A DNA stretch of 35,374 bases. Source: Aquitalea palustris (GTDB lineage: Bacteria; Pseudomonadota; Gammaproteobacteria; Burkholderiales; Chromobacteriaceae). This document shows positions 8,079-16,278 of the stretch, one piece after another. Made by a program: the position numbers and the translations under genes. The stretch covers positions 1 to 35,374 of the forward strand of contig NZ_RFAR01000031.1 of NCBI RefSeq assembly GCF_003693445.1. Direction: 5' to 3'. Position 1 is the first letter of the stretch; each line of letters begins with the position of its first letter. A model generated the notes under the pieces. The model worked only from the letters and a program-made list of their open reading frames with translations, did no database searches and was not told the origin of the DNA.

Positions 8079-9476
8079 CTAGCGCATCAGGCTTTCCATC
8101 CGGTCAGCCAGCCGCTGTGCCAGCCGGCGCTGCCATGCCGGGCTGGCGGGGTTATTCAGCGTCTGGTCTTCCCAGACAAAGCTCTTGATGATGGCGTTGT
8201 AACCCAGCCAGCGCAGCGGCTCCGGCTCCCAGCGGCCCAGGCTGGCCACGGTTTTTACCCAGGGCTGGCGGGTAAGCAGTGTGTCCTTGCCCAGCATCAG
8301 CTCGGCCAGGGTCCGCCCGGCCAGATTGCTGGCGCCCACGCCTTCGCCACCATAGCCACCGGCCCAGGCCAGGCCGTGGCCGGCATCGCACACCATATGC
8401 GGCTGGAAACGCCGCGCCGCACCCAGATTACCGCCCCAGCCATGGCTGATGCGCGCCCCGGCCAGCATGGGAAACAGCTCCACCATCAATTGGCGGCGCA
8501 GATTGATTTCGTCCGGACTGAGCTGGAAATCCTGCCGCAGCTTGCCGCCAAAGCGATAGCCGCCACGGGCACCAAACACCAGCCGGTTGTCGCGGCTGCG
8601 CTGGCCATAGCTGACCTGGCGGCTGTTTTCGCTGAAGGCCTGGCCATGTTCCAGCCCGATTTCCTGCCACAAGGCCTCGGACAAGGGTTCGGTGGCAATG
8701 ATCAGGCTCTGCACCGGCAACTGGTAACGGCCCAGCGGCGGCAGGGTGCTGGCATAGCCTTCCACCGCCGGCACCACCCAGCGCGCCCGCACCCGGCCAT
8801 GGGCGGTGCGCAACTCGCCGGTACCCAGCGTGTCGACCCGGCTTTGTTCGTAGATGGTTACCCCCATGCCTTCCACGCAGGCCGCCAGGCCGCGCACCAG
8901 CCGCGCTGGCTGAATGGTGGCGACATGGGGCGAAAACACCGCGCCATAGGGCGTGGCCAGCCGCAGCTGCTGGTTCAGCTCCGCCACGTCCAGCCAGCGA
9001 TAATCGTCCTCGCCATGGCCATGGGCGCGCCAGTCGACCAGTTGCTGGCGCAGCCGGCTTTCCTGCTCGGGATAGCGGGCGGCGCAGTACAGCACCCCGC
9101 CCTTGCGGTAATGGCAGTCGATGCCTTCGCGGGCGATGACCCGGCCCACTTCATCGGGAATGTCATGCAGCAGGGCACGGCTTTGGCTGCGGGCGAGCGG
9201 GTCCAGCCCGGCCAGCAGCCGGTCTTCGCCCAGCACCTCGCCAATCACCCAGCCGCCATTGCGGCCGGATGCGCCAAAGCCGGCGATCTCGGCCTCCAGC
9301 ACCACGATGTTCAGATCCGGGGCCTGCTGTTTCAGGTAATAGGCCGTCCACAAGCCGGTAAAGCCGGCACCGACAATGGCCACATCGGCTTCGATATCGC
9401 CAGTGAGCGCCGGGCGCGGTGCCAGGCTGTCGCCCAGCTGTTCCATCCACAGGCTGATCTTGTGTGTTGCGCCCAT
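8079..9476 (-). CDS. FAD-dependent oxidoreductase, DAO family (PuuB/OrdL-like)
   Basis: 465 aa. The FAD-binding dinucleotide motif is VAIVGAGFTGLWTAYYL (about residues 29-45), followed by the acidic end of strand 2 (VVLEAE) and FGASGRNGGWV, a typical DAO-family segment. A second cofactor-contacting motif lies near the C-terminus (WAGGYGGEGVGASNLAG). Length and motifs resemble gamma-glutamylputrescine oxidase PuuB, which oxidises an amine to an aldehyde with release of hydrogen peroxide. GGAGG lies before the ATG. The AraC-type regulator ends 30 bases upstream, so the two are likely cotranscribed. No other puu genes are present, so a different amine or N-methyl amino acid substrate is equally possible. 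Confidence 0.9.
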   Translation of the reverse strand: MGATHKISLWMEQLGDSLAPRPALTGDIEADVAIVGAGFTGLWTAYYLKQQAPDLNIVVLEAEIAGFGASGRNGGWVIGEVLGEDRLLAGLDPLARSQSRALLHDIPDEVGRVIAREGIDCHYRKGGVLYCAARYPEQESRLRQQLVDWRAHGHGEDDYRWLDVAELNQQLRLATPYGAVFSPHVATIQPARLVRGLAACVEGMGVTIYEQSRVDTLGTGELRTAHGRVRARWVVPAVEGYASTLPPLGRYQLPVQSLIIATEPLSEALWQEIGLEHGQAFSENSRQVSYGQRSRDNRLVFGARGGYRFGGKLRQDFQLSPDEINLRRQLMVELFPMLAGARISHGWGGNLGAARRFQPHMVCDAGHGLAWAGGYGGEGVGASNLAGRTLAELMLGKDTLLTRQPWVKTVASLGRWEPEPLRWLGYNAIIKSFVWEDQTLNNPASPAWQRRLAQRLADRMESLMR

Positions 9477-9506
9477 AAGCAGGCCTCCATGAAAGAAGCC
9501 TGCAGC

Positions 9507-10334
9507 TTAGACCTTGTGCTGGTCGCCGGTCGTCTGTGCGGACCCGCACGGAAAACGCCGCAGCCAGGCGGCGGGAGTCAGGCCGGTATGGTCGCGGAAA
9601 CAGCGGTAGAACACCGATAGCGAATTGAAGCCGGCGGCGAAGGCCAGCTGGTCGATGCGCGCCATGCTGTCGGCGGCGGGCAGGCTGGCCAGCAGATGCT
9701 GCAGCCGCGCCTGGTTGACGTAGCGGTAAAAGCTTTGCCCCAGCACCTGGTTCAGCAGATAGGACAGCTGGTTGCGGCTGTAGCCGGTGGCGGCGGCCAC
9801 GGCGGCCAGATTGCAGTCGGCCTGCAAATAAGGCTGCTGCTGGTGGAAATAGCTGTGCAGGTCTTCCGCCATGCGCCCCAGCTGACGGGCCGACAGGCCC
9901 AGCCTTTGCAGCGGGCTGCGCTGACTGGCTACGCCGCCGCCATCCTTGTCGCCGTGCTGCAGGGTGGCATATTCGCGCACGCGCCAGATCAGCCCCTCGC
10001 GCACGGTAATGGCTTCGCTGCTCTGAAACGAAGCCTGCCCGCCACGCAGCACCAGCTGGTACTGGATGAAGGCGGTATCGCCATCCACGCGGATGCGGTC
10101 GCAATGCTCCAGCCGCTCGGCCTCGCCCTGCGGCAGCGAGGCTTGCACGTAGTCGCGCAGCTCGGCCAGGTGGAACACGCGGTTTTGCAGGAAATCGTGA
10201 TAGGCGATGTCCGGATGGTACAGCGCCAGGATGTCGTCCAGCCGGCGCTGTTTCCAGGCCTGGTGGTAGCGCAGCACCACCTGATGGGTGGCCGGCTGGA
10301 AACCGCAGCGGTCGTGCGCAAGATCAGTACTCAT
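9507..10334 (-). CDS. AraC-family regulator with an N-terminal NTF2-like (SnoaL-type) domain
   Basis: 275 aa. Residues ~20-125 look like a SnoaL/NTF2-like ligand pocket (VVLRYHQAWKQRRLDDILAL, YHPDIAYHDFL, then FIQYQLVLRGG and a strand with REGLIWRVREYATL). Residues ~170-265 form the double helix-turn-helix of AraC/XylS proteins (CNLAAVAAATGYSRNQLSYL; IDQLAFAAGFNSLSVFYRCF; GLTPAAWLRRF). The usual AraC sensor is a cupin, so the NTF2-like domain is an unusual sensor. It is the first gene of the regulator-oxidoreductase-cupin set and probably controls it in response to a small molecule. The ATG at 10334 is preferred, although its ribosome site is weak; a TTG at 10376 would extend it by 14 residues. 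Confidence 0.85.
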   Translation of the reverse strand: MSTDLAHDRCGFQPATHQVVLRYHQAWKQRRLDDILALYHPDIAYHDFLQNRVFHLAELRDYVQASLPQGEAERLEHCDRIRVDGDTAFIQYQLVLRGGQASFQSSEAITVREGLIWRVREYATLQHGDKDGGGVASQRSPLQRLGLSARQLGRMAEDLHSYFHQQQPYLQADCNLAAVAAATGYSRNQLSYLLNQVLGQSFYRYVNQARLQHLLASLPAADSMARIDQLAFAAGFNSLSVFYRCFRDHTGLTPAAWLRRFPCGSAQTTGDQHKV

Positions 10335-10397
10335 GGGATGGCATGCTGGCAAAGAGGCATGAGCAATGTAGAGCAATCCGTCCGCCTCAGCCAGCTT

Positions 10398-11330
10398 TCA
10401 GCAGCCCAGCACGGCCTGGCGCTGCCGGGCAAACTGCTGGCACTGCTGCTGCAACCACTGGCAGAACAACCGTACCCGGCTGTCCTCCGGCCGCAGGCTG
10501 CGCAGCACATAGCGCGCGGGCGCTGCCACCACGGCGGGGAAAACCCGCTGCAGACGGCCGGCTTCCAGCAAGTCCAGCACCTGTGCCGTACGCGCCATGG
10601 CCACGCCCTGATGATTCAGCGCCGCCGCCTGCGCCAGACTGGCCAGATTGCACTCCACCTCCTGCCAGACGCTAGCCTGGAACTGGCAGTCAGCCGGGGC
10701 CTGTTGCTGCCAGCACTGCCATTCGGCAAAGGCCGGTGCGCCATCCCAGGCCGCCGTGTCATGCAGGCGCGTCAGGCTGCTCGCGCTCACCAGTGCCGGA
10801 TGGGCGGCCAGAAAAGCCGGGCTGGCTACTGGCAACAGGAATTCATCCAGCAGCGGCAGCGCGGGCAGCTCGGCATCCTCATCCGGGTCGTAGCGGATGC
10901 TGATATCCACCCCGGCCGCCAGCATGTCCAGCCGGCGCATGCGCTGGAATTCCGCCCGCAGCCTGACGGTGATGGCCGGGTACTGGCGCTGGAAATCCGC
11001 CAGCCTGGGCATCAGCCAGTCCAGGGCAAAGGACGGCGCGCAGCTGATCTGCAAGACCTGCTCCTCGGCCGCCAGTTGCTGCAAGGTGGCATCAATGTCT
11101 TGCAAGGCCGTGCTGACGCTGCGCTGCAGCGTCTGGCCCTGCGGGGTAAGCTGCAGGCGGCGGTGCTGACGCAGAAACAGTGGATAACCCAGGCGCTGTT
11201 CCAGCTGGCGCATCTGCTGACTGACCGCACTCTGGGTCAGGTGCAGCTGGCTGGCAGCGGCGGTGAAGCTGAGCAGGCGGGCCGCCACGTCAAAGCAACG
11301 CAGGCTGGCCAGAATGGAAGCATCCAGCAT
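10398..11330 (-). CDS. LysR-family regulator, probable activator of the D-serine dehydratase gene
   Basis: 310 aa. The N-terminal helix-turn-helix reads SFTAAASQLHLTQSAVSQQM, and the start resembles the GcvA/DsdC branch (LASLRCFDVAARLLSFTAAA). The C-terminal two-thirds is the effector-binding fold. It is divergent from dsdA with about 100 bases between the starts, the same arrangement as dsdC-dsdA in enterobacteria, where DsdC activates dsdA with D-serine. Sequence similarity to DsdC is only general, so the role is inferred mainly from context. The gene stops 63 bases before the start of the AraC-type gene on the same strand, but is probably not part of that unit. Confidence 0.85.
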   Translation of the reverse strand: MLDASILASLRCFDVAARLLSFTAAASQLHLTQSAVSQQMRQLEQRLGYPLFLRQHRRLQLTPQGQTLQRSVSTALQDIDATLQQLAAEEQVLQISCAPSFALDWLMPRLADFQRQYPAITVRLRAEFQRMRRLDMLAAGVDISIRYDPDEDAELPALPLLDEFLLPVASPAFLAAHPALVSASSLTRLHDTAAWDGAPAFAEWQCWQQQAPADCQFQASVWQEVECNLASLAQAAALNHQGVAMARTAQVLDLLEAGRLQRVFPAVVAAPARYVLRSLRPEDSRVRLFCQWLQQQCQQFARQRQAVLGC

Positions 11331-11432
11331 TTTGCATAAGTCCGGCTAATGGTTACAGCAGCAAGTATCGCTTTTTACGGTCAGGAATACAGCCCTAGAA
11401 TGACAGCAGTTCATACCACTGGAGCCTGTCCC

Positions 11433-12743
11433 ATGTCTGCGCCGCTGCCACCCGCACTATTAGCCACACTACAAGCACGCCAGCCACTGCTGTGGCTGAA
11501 CCCGCAATTGGGCAGCGCCCTGCCTGCGAGCGCCCCCACGCCGCAGGCGGTTGCCGCCGCCGAGGCAAGGCTGCAACGCTGTGCCGGGCTGCTGGCTGAG
11601 CTATTTGCCGAACTGGCGGCCACCCGGGGGCAGATCGAATCGCCGCTGTGCGCGGCCAGCGCGCTGCACACGGCACTGGGGCTGGGCCCGGCCGCAGGCC
11701 GTACCCTGCTCAAGTGTGACCATGCCTTGCCGGTGGCCGGTTCGATCAAGGCGCGTGGCGGTTTTCACGAGGTGCTGGCCCATGCCGAGGCCCTGGCCTT
11801 GCAGCACGGCGTAATACAGCCGGAGGACGACCGCCGCCTGCTGGCAGGCGCAGCAGCACGATGCTTGTTTGCCAGTCATCGTGTGGTGGTGGGCAGTACC
11901 GGCAATCTGGGCCTGAGCATCGGCATCATGGCGGCAGCGCTGGGCTTTCAGGCGGTGGTGCATATGTCGGTGGAGGCCAAGGAATGGAAGAAGGCGCGGC
12001 TGCGCCAGCGCGGCGTCACCGTGGTGGAACATGCCGGCGACTACGCTGCCGCCGTGGCGGCGGGCCGTGCCACTGCCGAAGCCGACCCCAACAGTTATTT
12101 TGTCGACGACGAGCACTCGCTGCCGCTGTTACTGGGCTATGCCGCCGCCGCCCGCCCGCTGGCGGCGCAGCTGGCGGCCAGTGGCATCAGCGTGGATGAC
12201 GCGCATCCGCTGTTTGTCTATCTGCCCAGCGGCGTGGGCGGTGCACCGGGGGGAATCTGTCACGGGCTGAAACAGCTGTTTGGCCAGAACGTGCATTGCT
12301 TCTTTGCCGAACCGGTGGCCTCGCCCTGCATGCTGGTGCAGCTGGCCAGCGGCAGCGATGCGCCGCTCTCGGTCTACGACATCGGCCTGGATAACCGCAC
12401 CGAAGCCGATGGGCTGGCGGTAGGCCAGGCCTCGCCCCTGGTGGCCCCGCTGATGCGCAGCCAGCTAAGCGGGGTATTCACCGTGGATGACGATGCCCTG
12501 TTCCGCCAGCGCCTGCTGGTGGAAGACCACGGCGGCATGGCCGTGGAACCCTCGGCAGCCGCGGCGGTGGCCGGGCCGGGCTGGCTGTGCAATAGCCGGG
12601 CCGGTCAGGCTTATCTGGCGGCGCACGGCCTGCAACAGCAACTGGCGGACAGCCATCACCTGATCTGGACCACCGGAGGTTCGCTGGTACCGGCCGAGGA
12701 ACACCAGCGCTTCCGCCAGCGCGGCCTGTTATTACAGGGCTGA
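11433..12743 (+). CDS. dsdA: D-serine ammonia-lyase (D-serine dehydratase)
   Basis: 436 aa, close to the ~440 aa of the Escherichia coli enzyme. It is a cytoplasmic PLP enzyme converting D-serine to pyruvate and ammonia. The PLP lysine lies in [16 protein letters not shown], the phosphate-binding loop in [14 protein letters not shown], and further family motifs are [35 protein letters not shown] and the C-terminal TTGGSLVP. The start at 11433 follows GGAG eight bases upstream; a longer frame lacks a site. A LysR gene faces it. No D-serine permease gene is adjacent. Its 3' end overlaps the 3' end of the convergent ABC exporter gene by 12 bases. Confidence 0.95.
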   Translation: MSAPLPPALLATLQARQPLLWLNPQLGSALPASAPTPQAVAAAEARLQRCAGLLAELFAELAATRGQIESPLCAASALHTALGLGPAAGRTLLKCDHALPVAGSIKARGGFHEVLAHAEALALQHGVIQPEDDRRLLAGAAARCLFASHRVVVGSTGNLGLSIGIMAAALGFQAVVHMSVEAKEWKKARLRQRGVTVVEHAGDYAAAVAAGRATAEADPNSYFVDDEHSLPLLLGYAAAARPLAAQLAASGISVDDAHPLFVYLPSGVGGAPGGICHGLKQLFGQNVHCFFAEPVASPCMLVQLASGSDAPLSVYDIGLDNRTEADGLAVGQASPLVAPLMRSQLSGVFTVDDDALFRQRLLVEDHGGMAVEPSAAAAVAGPGWLCNSRAGQAYLAAHGLQQQLADSHHLIWTTGGSLVPAEEHQRFRQRGLLLQG

Positions 12744-14507
12744 ACCGGCAGCAAACTGCAGCGCTGCCAGCCGCGCATACAAGGGCGAGCTGTGCAGCAG
12801 CTCTTCATGCCGGCCTTGCGCCACAATGCGCCCGCCTTCCAGTACCACGATACGGTCGGCCTCTTTCACCGTGGCCAGGCGGTGGGCAATCACCAGCGTG
12901 GTGCGGTTGGCTGCAGCACGTTCCAGCGCCTGCTGCACCAGCTGTTCGGATTCGGCATCCAGCGCGCTGGTGGCTTCGTCCAGCAACAGGATGGGCGGGT
13001 TTTTCAGGATGGCGCGGGCAATGGCAATGCGCTGGCGCTGGCCACCGGACAGGCGCACGCCGCGCTCGCCCAGATAGGTGGCATAGCCTTGCGGCAGGGC
13101 CTGGATGAAATCGTGGGCGGCGGCGGCTCGGGCAGCAGCGAAGACTTCTTCATCGCTGGCACCGGGCCGGCCATAGCGGATGTTTTCCAGCGCACTGCTG
13201 CCAAAGATCACCGAATCCTGCAGCACCACGCCGATGTGCTGGCGCAAATCGGCCAGCGCCAGTTGGCGGATGTCCACACCGCCCAGGCTGATCGCACCCT
13301 GCTGCGGATCGTAGAAACGCAGCAAGAGCTGGAACAGCGTGGACTTGCCGGCACCGGAGGGGCCCACCAGCGCCACATGCTCGCCGGGCGCCAGTTCCAG
13401 ATCGATCTGGCTGAGCGAGGGTTGCTCCGGCCGCGAGGGGTAGGCAAAGCTCACCTGTTGCAAACGCAAGCGGCCAGCAGCAGGCAAGGCATGCGGCCGG
13501 GCGGGTTCGGTCACCGGCGAGGTCAGTTGCAGCAGTTCCATCAGCCGCTCGGTAGCGCCGGCAGCGCGCTGCACATCGCCCCATACCTCGGCCACTGCGC
13601 CGATGGCCCCGGCGGTTACCACCGCATACAGGATGAACTGCGCCAGCAGGCCGCCGCTCATCTGCCCGGCCAATACCTGCTGCGCGCCCAGCCACAACAC
13701 GAAGACGATGGCGCCGAAGATCAGCATGATCACCGCCACCGTCAGCAGCGAGCGGGCACGGATGCGCGCCAGCGCGGTGCCGAAGCTCAGTTCCACCGAG
13801 CCGACAAAGCGCTTGGCTTCCGCTGCCTGCTGGTTGAAGGCCTGCACGGTGGGAATGGCATTGAGCACTTCCCCGGCCATGGCGCTGGAATCGGCAATAC
13901 GGTCCTGGCTGGATTTGGACAGCGCCCGCACCCGGCGGCCAAACAGCACGATGGGCAGCACCACCAGCAACAGCGTCACCAGGATGTAGCCGGTGAGGCT
14001 GGGGCTGGTCATGGCCAGCATCACCAGCCCGCCCAGCATCAGCAGTACATTGCGCAAGCCCATGGACAGGCTGGTGCCGATCACCGTCTGCACCAGCGTG
14101 GTGTCGGTGGTGAGGCGCGACAGTACCTCGCCGGTCTGGGTGGTTTCGAAATACTGCGGGCTCATGCTGATGACGTGGCGGTACACCGCGCTGCGCACAT
14201 CGGCCGTTACCCGCTCACCCAGCCAGGACACCAGATAAAAGCGCCCGGCGGTGGCCAGCGCCAGCACCACCGCCACGCCAAACAGCATCAGGAAATACTG
14301 GTTGATGTGACCGGCATTGCGGCTGGAAAAGCCCTGGTCGATCAGCACGCGGAAGGCCATCGGCAACACCAGCGTGGACACGGCGGCCACGGTAAGTGCC
14401 AGCAGCGCCAGCCAGGCACGGCGGCGATAAGGACGCATGAAAGGCAGCAGACCCAGCAGTGGGCTGATGCGTTGCAACAGGGGACGGGCGACGACAGGTG
14501 TGGACAT
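12732..14507 (-). CDS. ABC exporter half-transporter (fused permease and ATPase)
   Basis: 591 aa. Residues ~30-320 contain the six-helix type IV exporter membrane domain, and residues ~345-585 the nucleotide-binding domain. Walker A is GPSGAGKST, the Q-loop is [10 protein letters not shown], the signature is [10 protein letters not shown], Walker B is [12 protein letters not shown], and the switch histidine is in VIAHRLAT. All catalytic residues are intact, so it should work as a homodimer in the inner membrane. MsbA/BmrA-like members export lipids, peptides or drugs; the substrate cannot be told. The sequence before the ATG is pyrimidine-rich with no evident ribosome site, which is unusual here. 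A perfect 19-bp palindrome lies 65 bases upstream of the start. Confidence 0.92.
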   Translation of the reverse strand: MSTPVVARPLLQRISPLLGLLPFMRPYRRRAWLALLALTVAAVSTLVLPMAFRVLIDQGFSSRNAGHINQYFLMLFGVAVVLALATAGRFYLVSWLGERVTADVRSAVYRHVISMSPQYFETTQTGEVLSRLTTDTTLVQTVIGTSLSMGLRNVLLMLGGLVMLAMTSPSLTGYILVTLLLVVLPIVLFGRRVRALSKSSQDRIADSSAMAGEVLNAIPTVQAFNQQAAEAKRFVGSVELSFGTALARIRARSLLTVAVIMLIFGAIVFVLWLGAQQVLAGQMSGGLLAQFILYAVVTAGAIGAVAEVWGDVQRAAGATERLMELLQLTSPVTEPARPHALPAAGRLRLQQVSFAYPSRPEQPSLSQIDLELAPGEHVALVGPSGAGKSTLFQLLLRFYDPQQGAISLGGVDIRQLALADLRQHIGVVLQDSVIFGSSALENIRYGRPGASDEEVFAAARAAAAHDFIQALPQGYATYLGERGVRLSGGQRQRIAIARAILKNPPILLLDEATSALDAESEQLVQQALERAAANRTTLVIAHRLATVKEADRIVVLEGGRIVAQGRHEELLHSSPLYARLAALQFAAGSAL

Positions 14508-14571
14508 GGAGAAAAAGACAGAGTGGAGGCGTCGTCAGGCTACACCATGCCATCGCCCACTGCCATGCATA

Positions 14572-14590
14572 CCGGTGACCGGGTCACCGG
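14572..14590. promoter_or_regulatory. Perfect 19-bp palindrome upstream of the ABC exporter gene
   Basis: CCGGTGACCGGGTCACCGG is a perfect 9-1-9 inverted repeat. It lies between the DUF2892 stop (14607) and the exporter start (14507), both on the minus strand. There is no T-run next to it, so an operator for a dimeric repressor is more likely than a terminator, but a 3'-end hairpin for the upstream gene cannot be excluded. Confidence 0.4.
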
Positions 14591-14606
14591 CAGCAGGCTG
14601 CGGCGC

Positions 14607-14795
14607 TTATTTCAGCTTGCAGGTCTTGATGCCAAACGGCAGATAGGCCGGACACCAGCGGATCAGGCCGGTGGCCAGCGGCACGATGCCGATCCAGCCC
14701 CAGGCCGGCAGCAGGCCGGCCATGGTGGCGATGATCAGGGCGATGCCGATGACGATGCGCAGGGTGCGGTCGATACCGCCTACATTCGGGGACAT
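14607..14795 (-). CDS. DUF2892 small inner-membrane protein (YgaP-like membrane part)
   Basis: 62 aa. The start MSPNVGGIDRTLRIVIGI and the two hydrophobic helices (about residues 12-27 and 31-45) are typical of DUF2892 proteins, equivalent to the membrane segment of YgaP without its rhodanese domain. The end CPAYLPFGIKTCKLK has the CPAY/P...TC cysteine pattern usual in this family. GAGGAG sits just upstream of the ATG. It lies downstream of a Crp/Fnr gene on the same strand, with a Crp-like palindrome in the 133-base gap. In other bacteria this pairing is linked to sulfur or redox stress. The biochemical function is unknown. Confidence 0.88.
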   Translation of the reverse strand: MSPNVGGIDRTLRIVIGIALIIATMAGLLPAWGWIGIVPLATGLIRWCPAYLPFGIKTCKLK

Positions 14796-14866
14796 GCTGT
14801 TCTCCTCGGGTTGGCGCCATGCAGATGGCGATGAGGAGAGGCTAGCGCTTGCGACGAGTGGCTTCA

Positions 14867-14879
14867 GTGACTAGATCAC
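14867..14879. promoter_or_regulatory. Candidate Crp/Fnr-family operator before the DUF2892 gene
   Basis: On the minus strand the site reads TGTGATCTAGTCAC, with GTGA and TCAC half-sites and a 5-base spacer. This is the canonical Crp core TGTGATCTAGATCACA with one base missing from the spacer. It lies 72 bases upstream of the DUF2892 start and 50 bases after the stop of a Crp/Fnr-family gene, which is the obvious candidate regulator. Confidence 0.45.
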
Positions 14880-14928
14880 ATAGCAGCGCAAGAAGAGGCA
14901 AAGCGGCCGCAACCACCACAGTCGCGGT

Positions 14929-15585
14929 TTATTTGCCGGCCAGTTGCTGCAGGGCGCCGCTATCCAGCAATTGCAGCTGGCCACGACCCAGCTGGATCCA
15001 GCCACGGCGTTCGAAGTCCTTGAGCTGGCGGCTGATCACTTCGCGCGCGCTGCCCAGTTCGGCCGCCACTTCCTGATGCGTCAGGCTCAGCGCCGACTGA
15101 CCACGCGCACGTTGTAGCAGGCAGGCGGCCAAGCGCTGGTCGATGCGGCCAAAGCTCACCTCTTCGATCAACAACAGCAGGTCGGCAATGCGGCTGCCAT
15201 AGGCGCGAAACACGAAATCGCGAAAGGCCGCCGAAGTCGCCAGCAACTGGCGAAAGGCCGGAATCGGCAGCGCCTGCGCCGCAATGGCGGTTTCGGCCAC
15301 GCCTTCGGCATCGTAATCGGTGCCGCTCATCAGGCAGGCGGTGGTGACAATGCAGGTTTCACCCGCCTCCACCCGGTACAGGGTGATTTCGCGGCCGTTT
15401 TCGCCCACCTTCTGCACCCGGATCTGCCCCTCCAGCACAAACAGATAGGCCTGGCAGGGACTCCCCTCGCGAAACAGCACCGTGCCTTCCGCTACGCGCA
15501 CTGGCTGGCTGTGCGCCTGCAACAGCTGGCGGCTGGCGTCGTCCAGCCCGGCCAGCGCGGCAAAGGAGCCGGTCCAGTCGCTCAT
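14929..15585 (-). CDS. Crp/Fnr-family transcriptional regulator
   Basis: 218 aa. Residues ~10-130 form a cyclic-nucleotide-binding-like barrel (VLFREGSPCQAYLFVLEGQIRV; ITLYRVEAGETCIVTTACLM). Then comes the dimer helix and a C-terminal winged helix-turn-helix (LSLTHQEVAAELGSAREVIS, RQLKDFERRGWIQ). The four N-terminal cysteines that hold the Fe-S cluster of Fnr are absent, and the cAMP-contacting RS pair of Crp is not evident. Cysteines in ETCIVTTACLM could make it redox-sensitive, but this is speculation. The ATG overlaps the stop of the exonuclease gene (ATGA), with GGAG upstream. It probably regulates the downstream DUF2892 gene. Confidence 0.9.
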   Translation of the reverse strand: MSDWTGSFAALAGLDDASRQLLQAHSQPVRVAEGTVLFREGSPCQAYLFVLEGQIRVQKVGENGREITLYRVEAGETCIVTTACLMSGTDYDAEGVAETAIAAQALPIPAFRQLLATSAAFRDFVFRAYGSRIADLLLLIEEVSFGRIDQRLAACLLQRARGQSALSLTHQEVAAELGSAREVISRQLKDFERRGWIQLGRGQLQLLDSGALQQLAGK

Positions 15586-16199
15586 GCCGCCCGCTCCGGC
15601 AGCAGGCCACGTGCTTGCAGCTCCTGATACACCCGCAGCGCCACCCAGGCGTCGTTGCCAGCATAGGCTTGCTGCGCCGGGCTCAGCGGCAGCCGCGACC
15701 AGTTGGTGGTGGACAGCTTTTTCGATTTGCGAAAGTACTGGCCAAACAAACGCGCCACCGCCTGCACCGCGCCCACCGTAATGCGTGCGTCCTCGGAGGG
15801 CAGCAAGTTGCCCAGATCGATCAGCCCACCACACTCCACCCCCAGCCGGCTTTTCAGCAGGGCTCGGTCGGACACCAGATCGAAGCCCACCAGCGGATGG
15901 GCCGGATCGGCCAACAAAGCCTTGATTTCATCCGGCAGCACGCCCTTGACCACCGGCACCAGCCAAGCGCGCTGGCTGTCGGCCAGCTGGATCAGGTGCG
16001 GGCCGTCCGATTCCTCGCCCTTGCGGAAAGTGGGCTTGGATTCGGTATCAAAACCCAGCAAGGGCGCGGCCAGCAAATCCGGCAAGGCGGCAGCCAGCGC
16101 CTGCGGGTTGTCGAGCATGCATACCTGGTCTGGGGTCAGTGCCGGAAACAACGGCATGGTTTTGATTTCTTCGCGGGGGATTTGCCGGGTCAGCATCAT
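15582..16199 (-). CDS. RNase D-like 3'-5' exonuclease (DEDDy family)
   Basis: 205 aa. It has a single exonuclease fold and no HRDC domain, so it is shorter than RNase D. The DEDDy motifs are visible: LLGFDTESKPTF (Asp and Glu of motif I, residues ~49-51), PLVGFDLVSDRALL (motif II) and the Y-x3-D motif III in YAGNDAWVAL. It should trim RNA or DNA 3' ends with two metal ions. Two adjacent ATGs (16199 and 16196) follow an AAGG; the first is used here. The gene is coupled to the Crp/Fnr gene by an ATGA overlap, so the two are made from one transcript. The functional reason is not known. Confidence 0.88.
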   Translation of the reverse strand: MMLTRQIPREEIKTMPLFPALTPDQVCMLDNPQALAAALPDLLAAPLLGFDTESKPTFRKGEESDGPHLIQLADSQRAWLVPVVKGVLPDEIKALLADPAHPLVGFDLVSDRALLKSRLGVECGGLIDLGNLLPSEDARITVGAVQAVARLFGQYFRKSKKLSTTNWSRLPLSPAQQAYAGNDAWVALRVYQELQARGLLPERAA

Positions 16200-16278
16200 G
16201 TGGGCCTTGCATGCAGAGCGCCGCCCGGCAACAGGCCGGCGGCAATGCCGGCATGATACGGCAAAGCAGCCCGGGGTT

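Noticed and set aside
12792-14834. Long open frame (680 codons) on the plus strand opposite the ABC exporter
   Set aside because: Low-complexity His/Gln/Gly composition, no motif or ribosome site; the minus-strand exporter has all ATPase motifs.
14929-15585. Calling the Crp/Fnr protein Fnr
   Set aside because: The N-terminal cysteine cluster needed for the Fe-S centre is missing.
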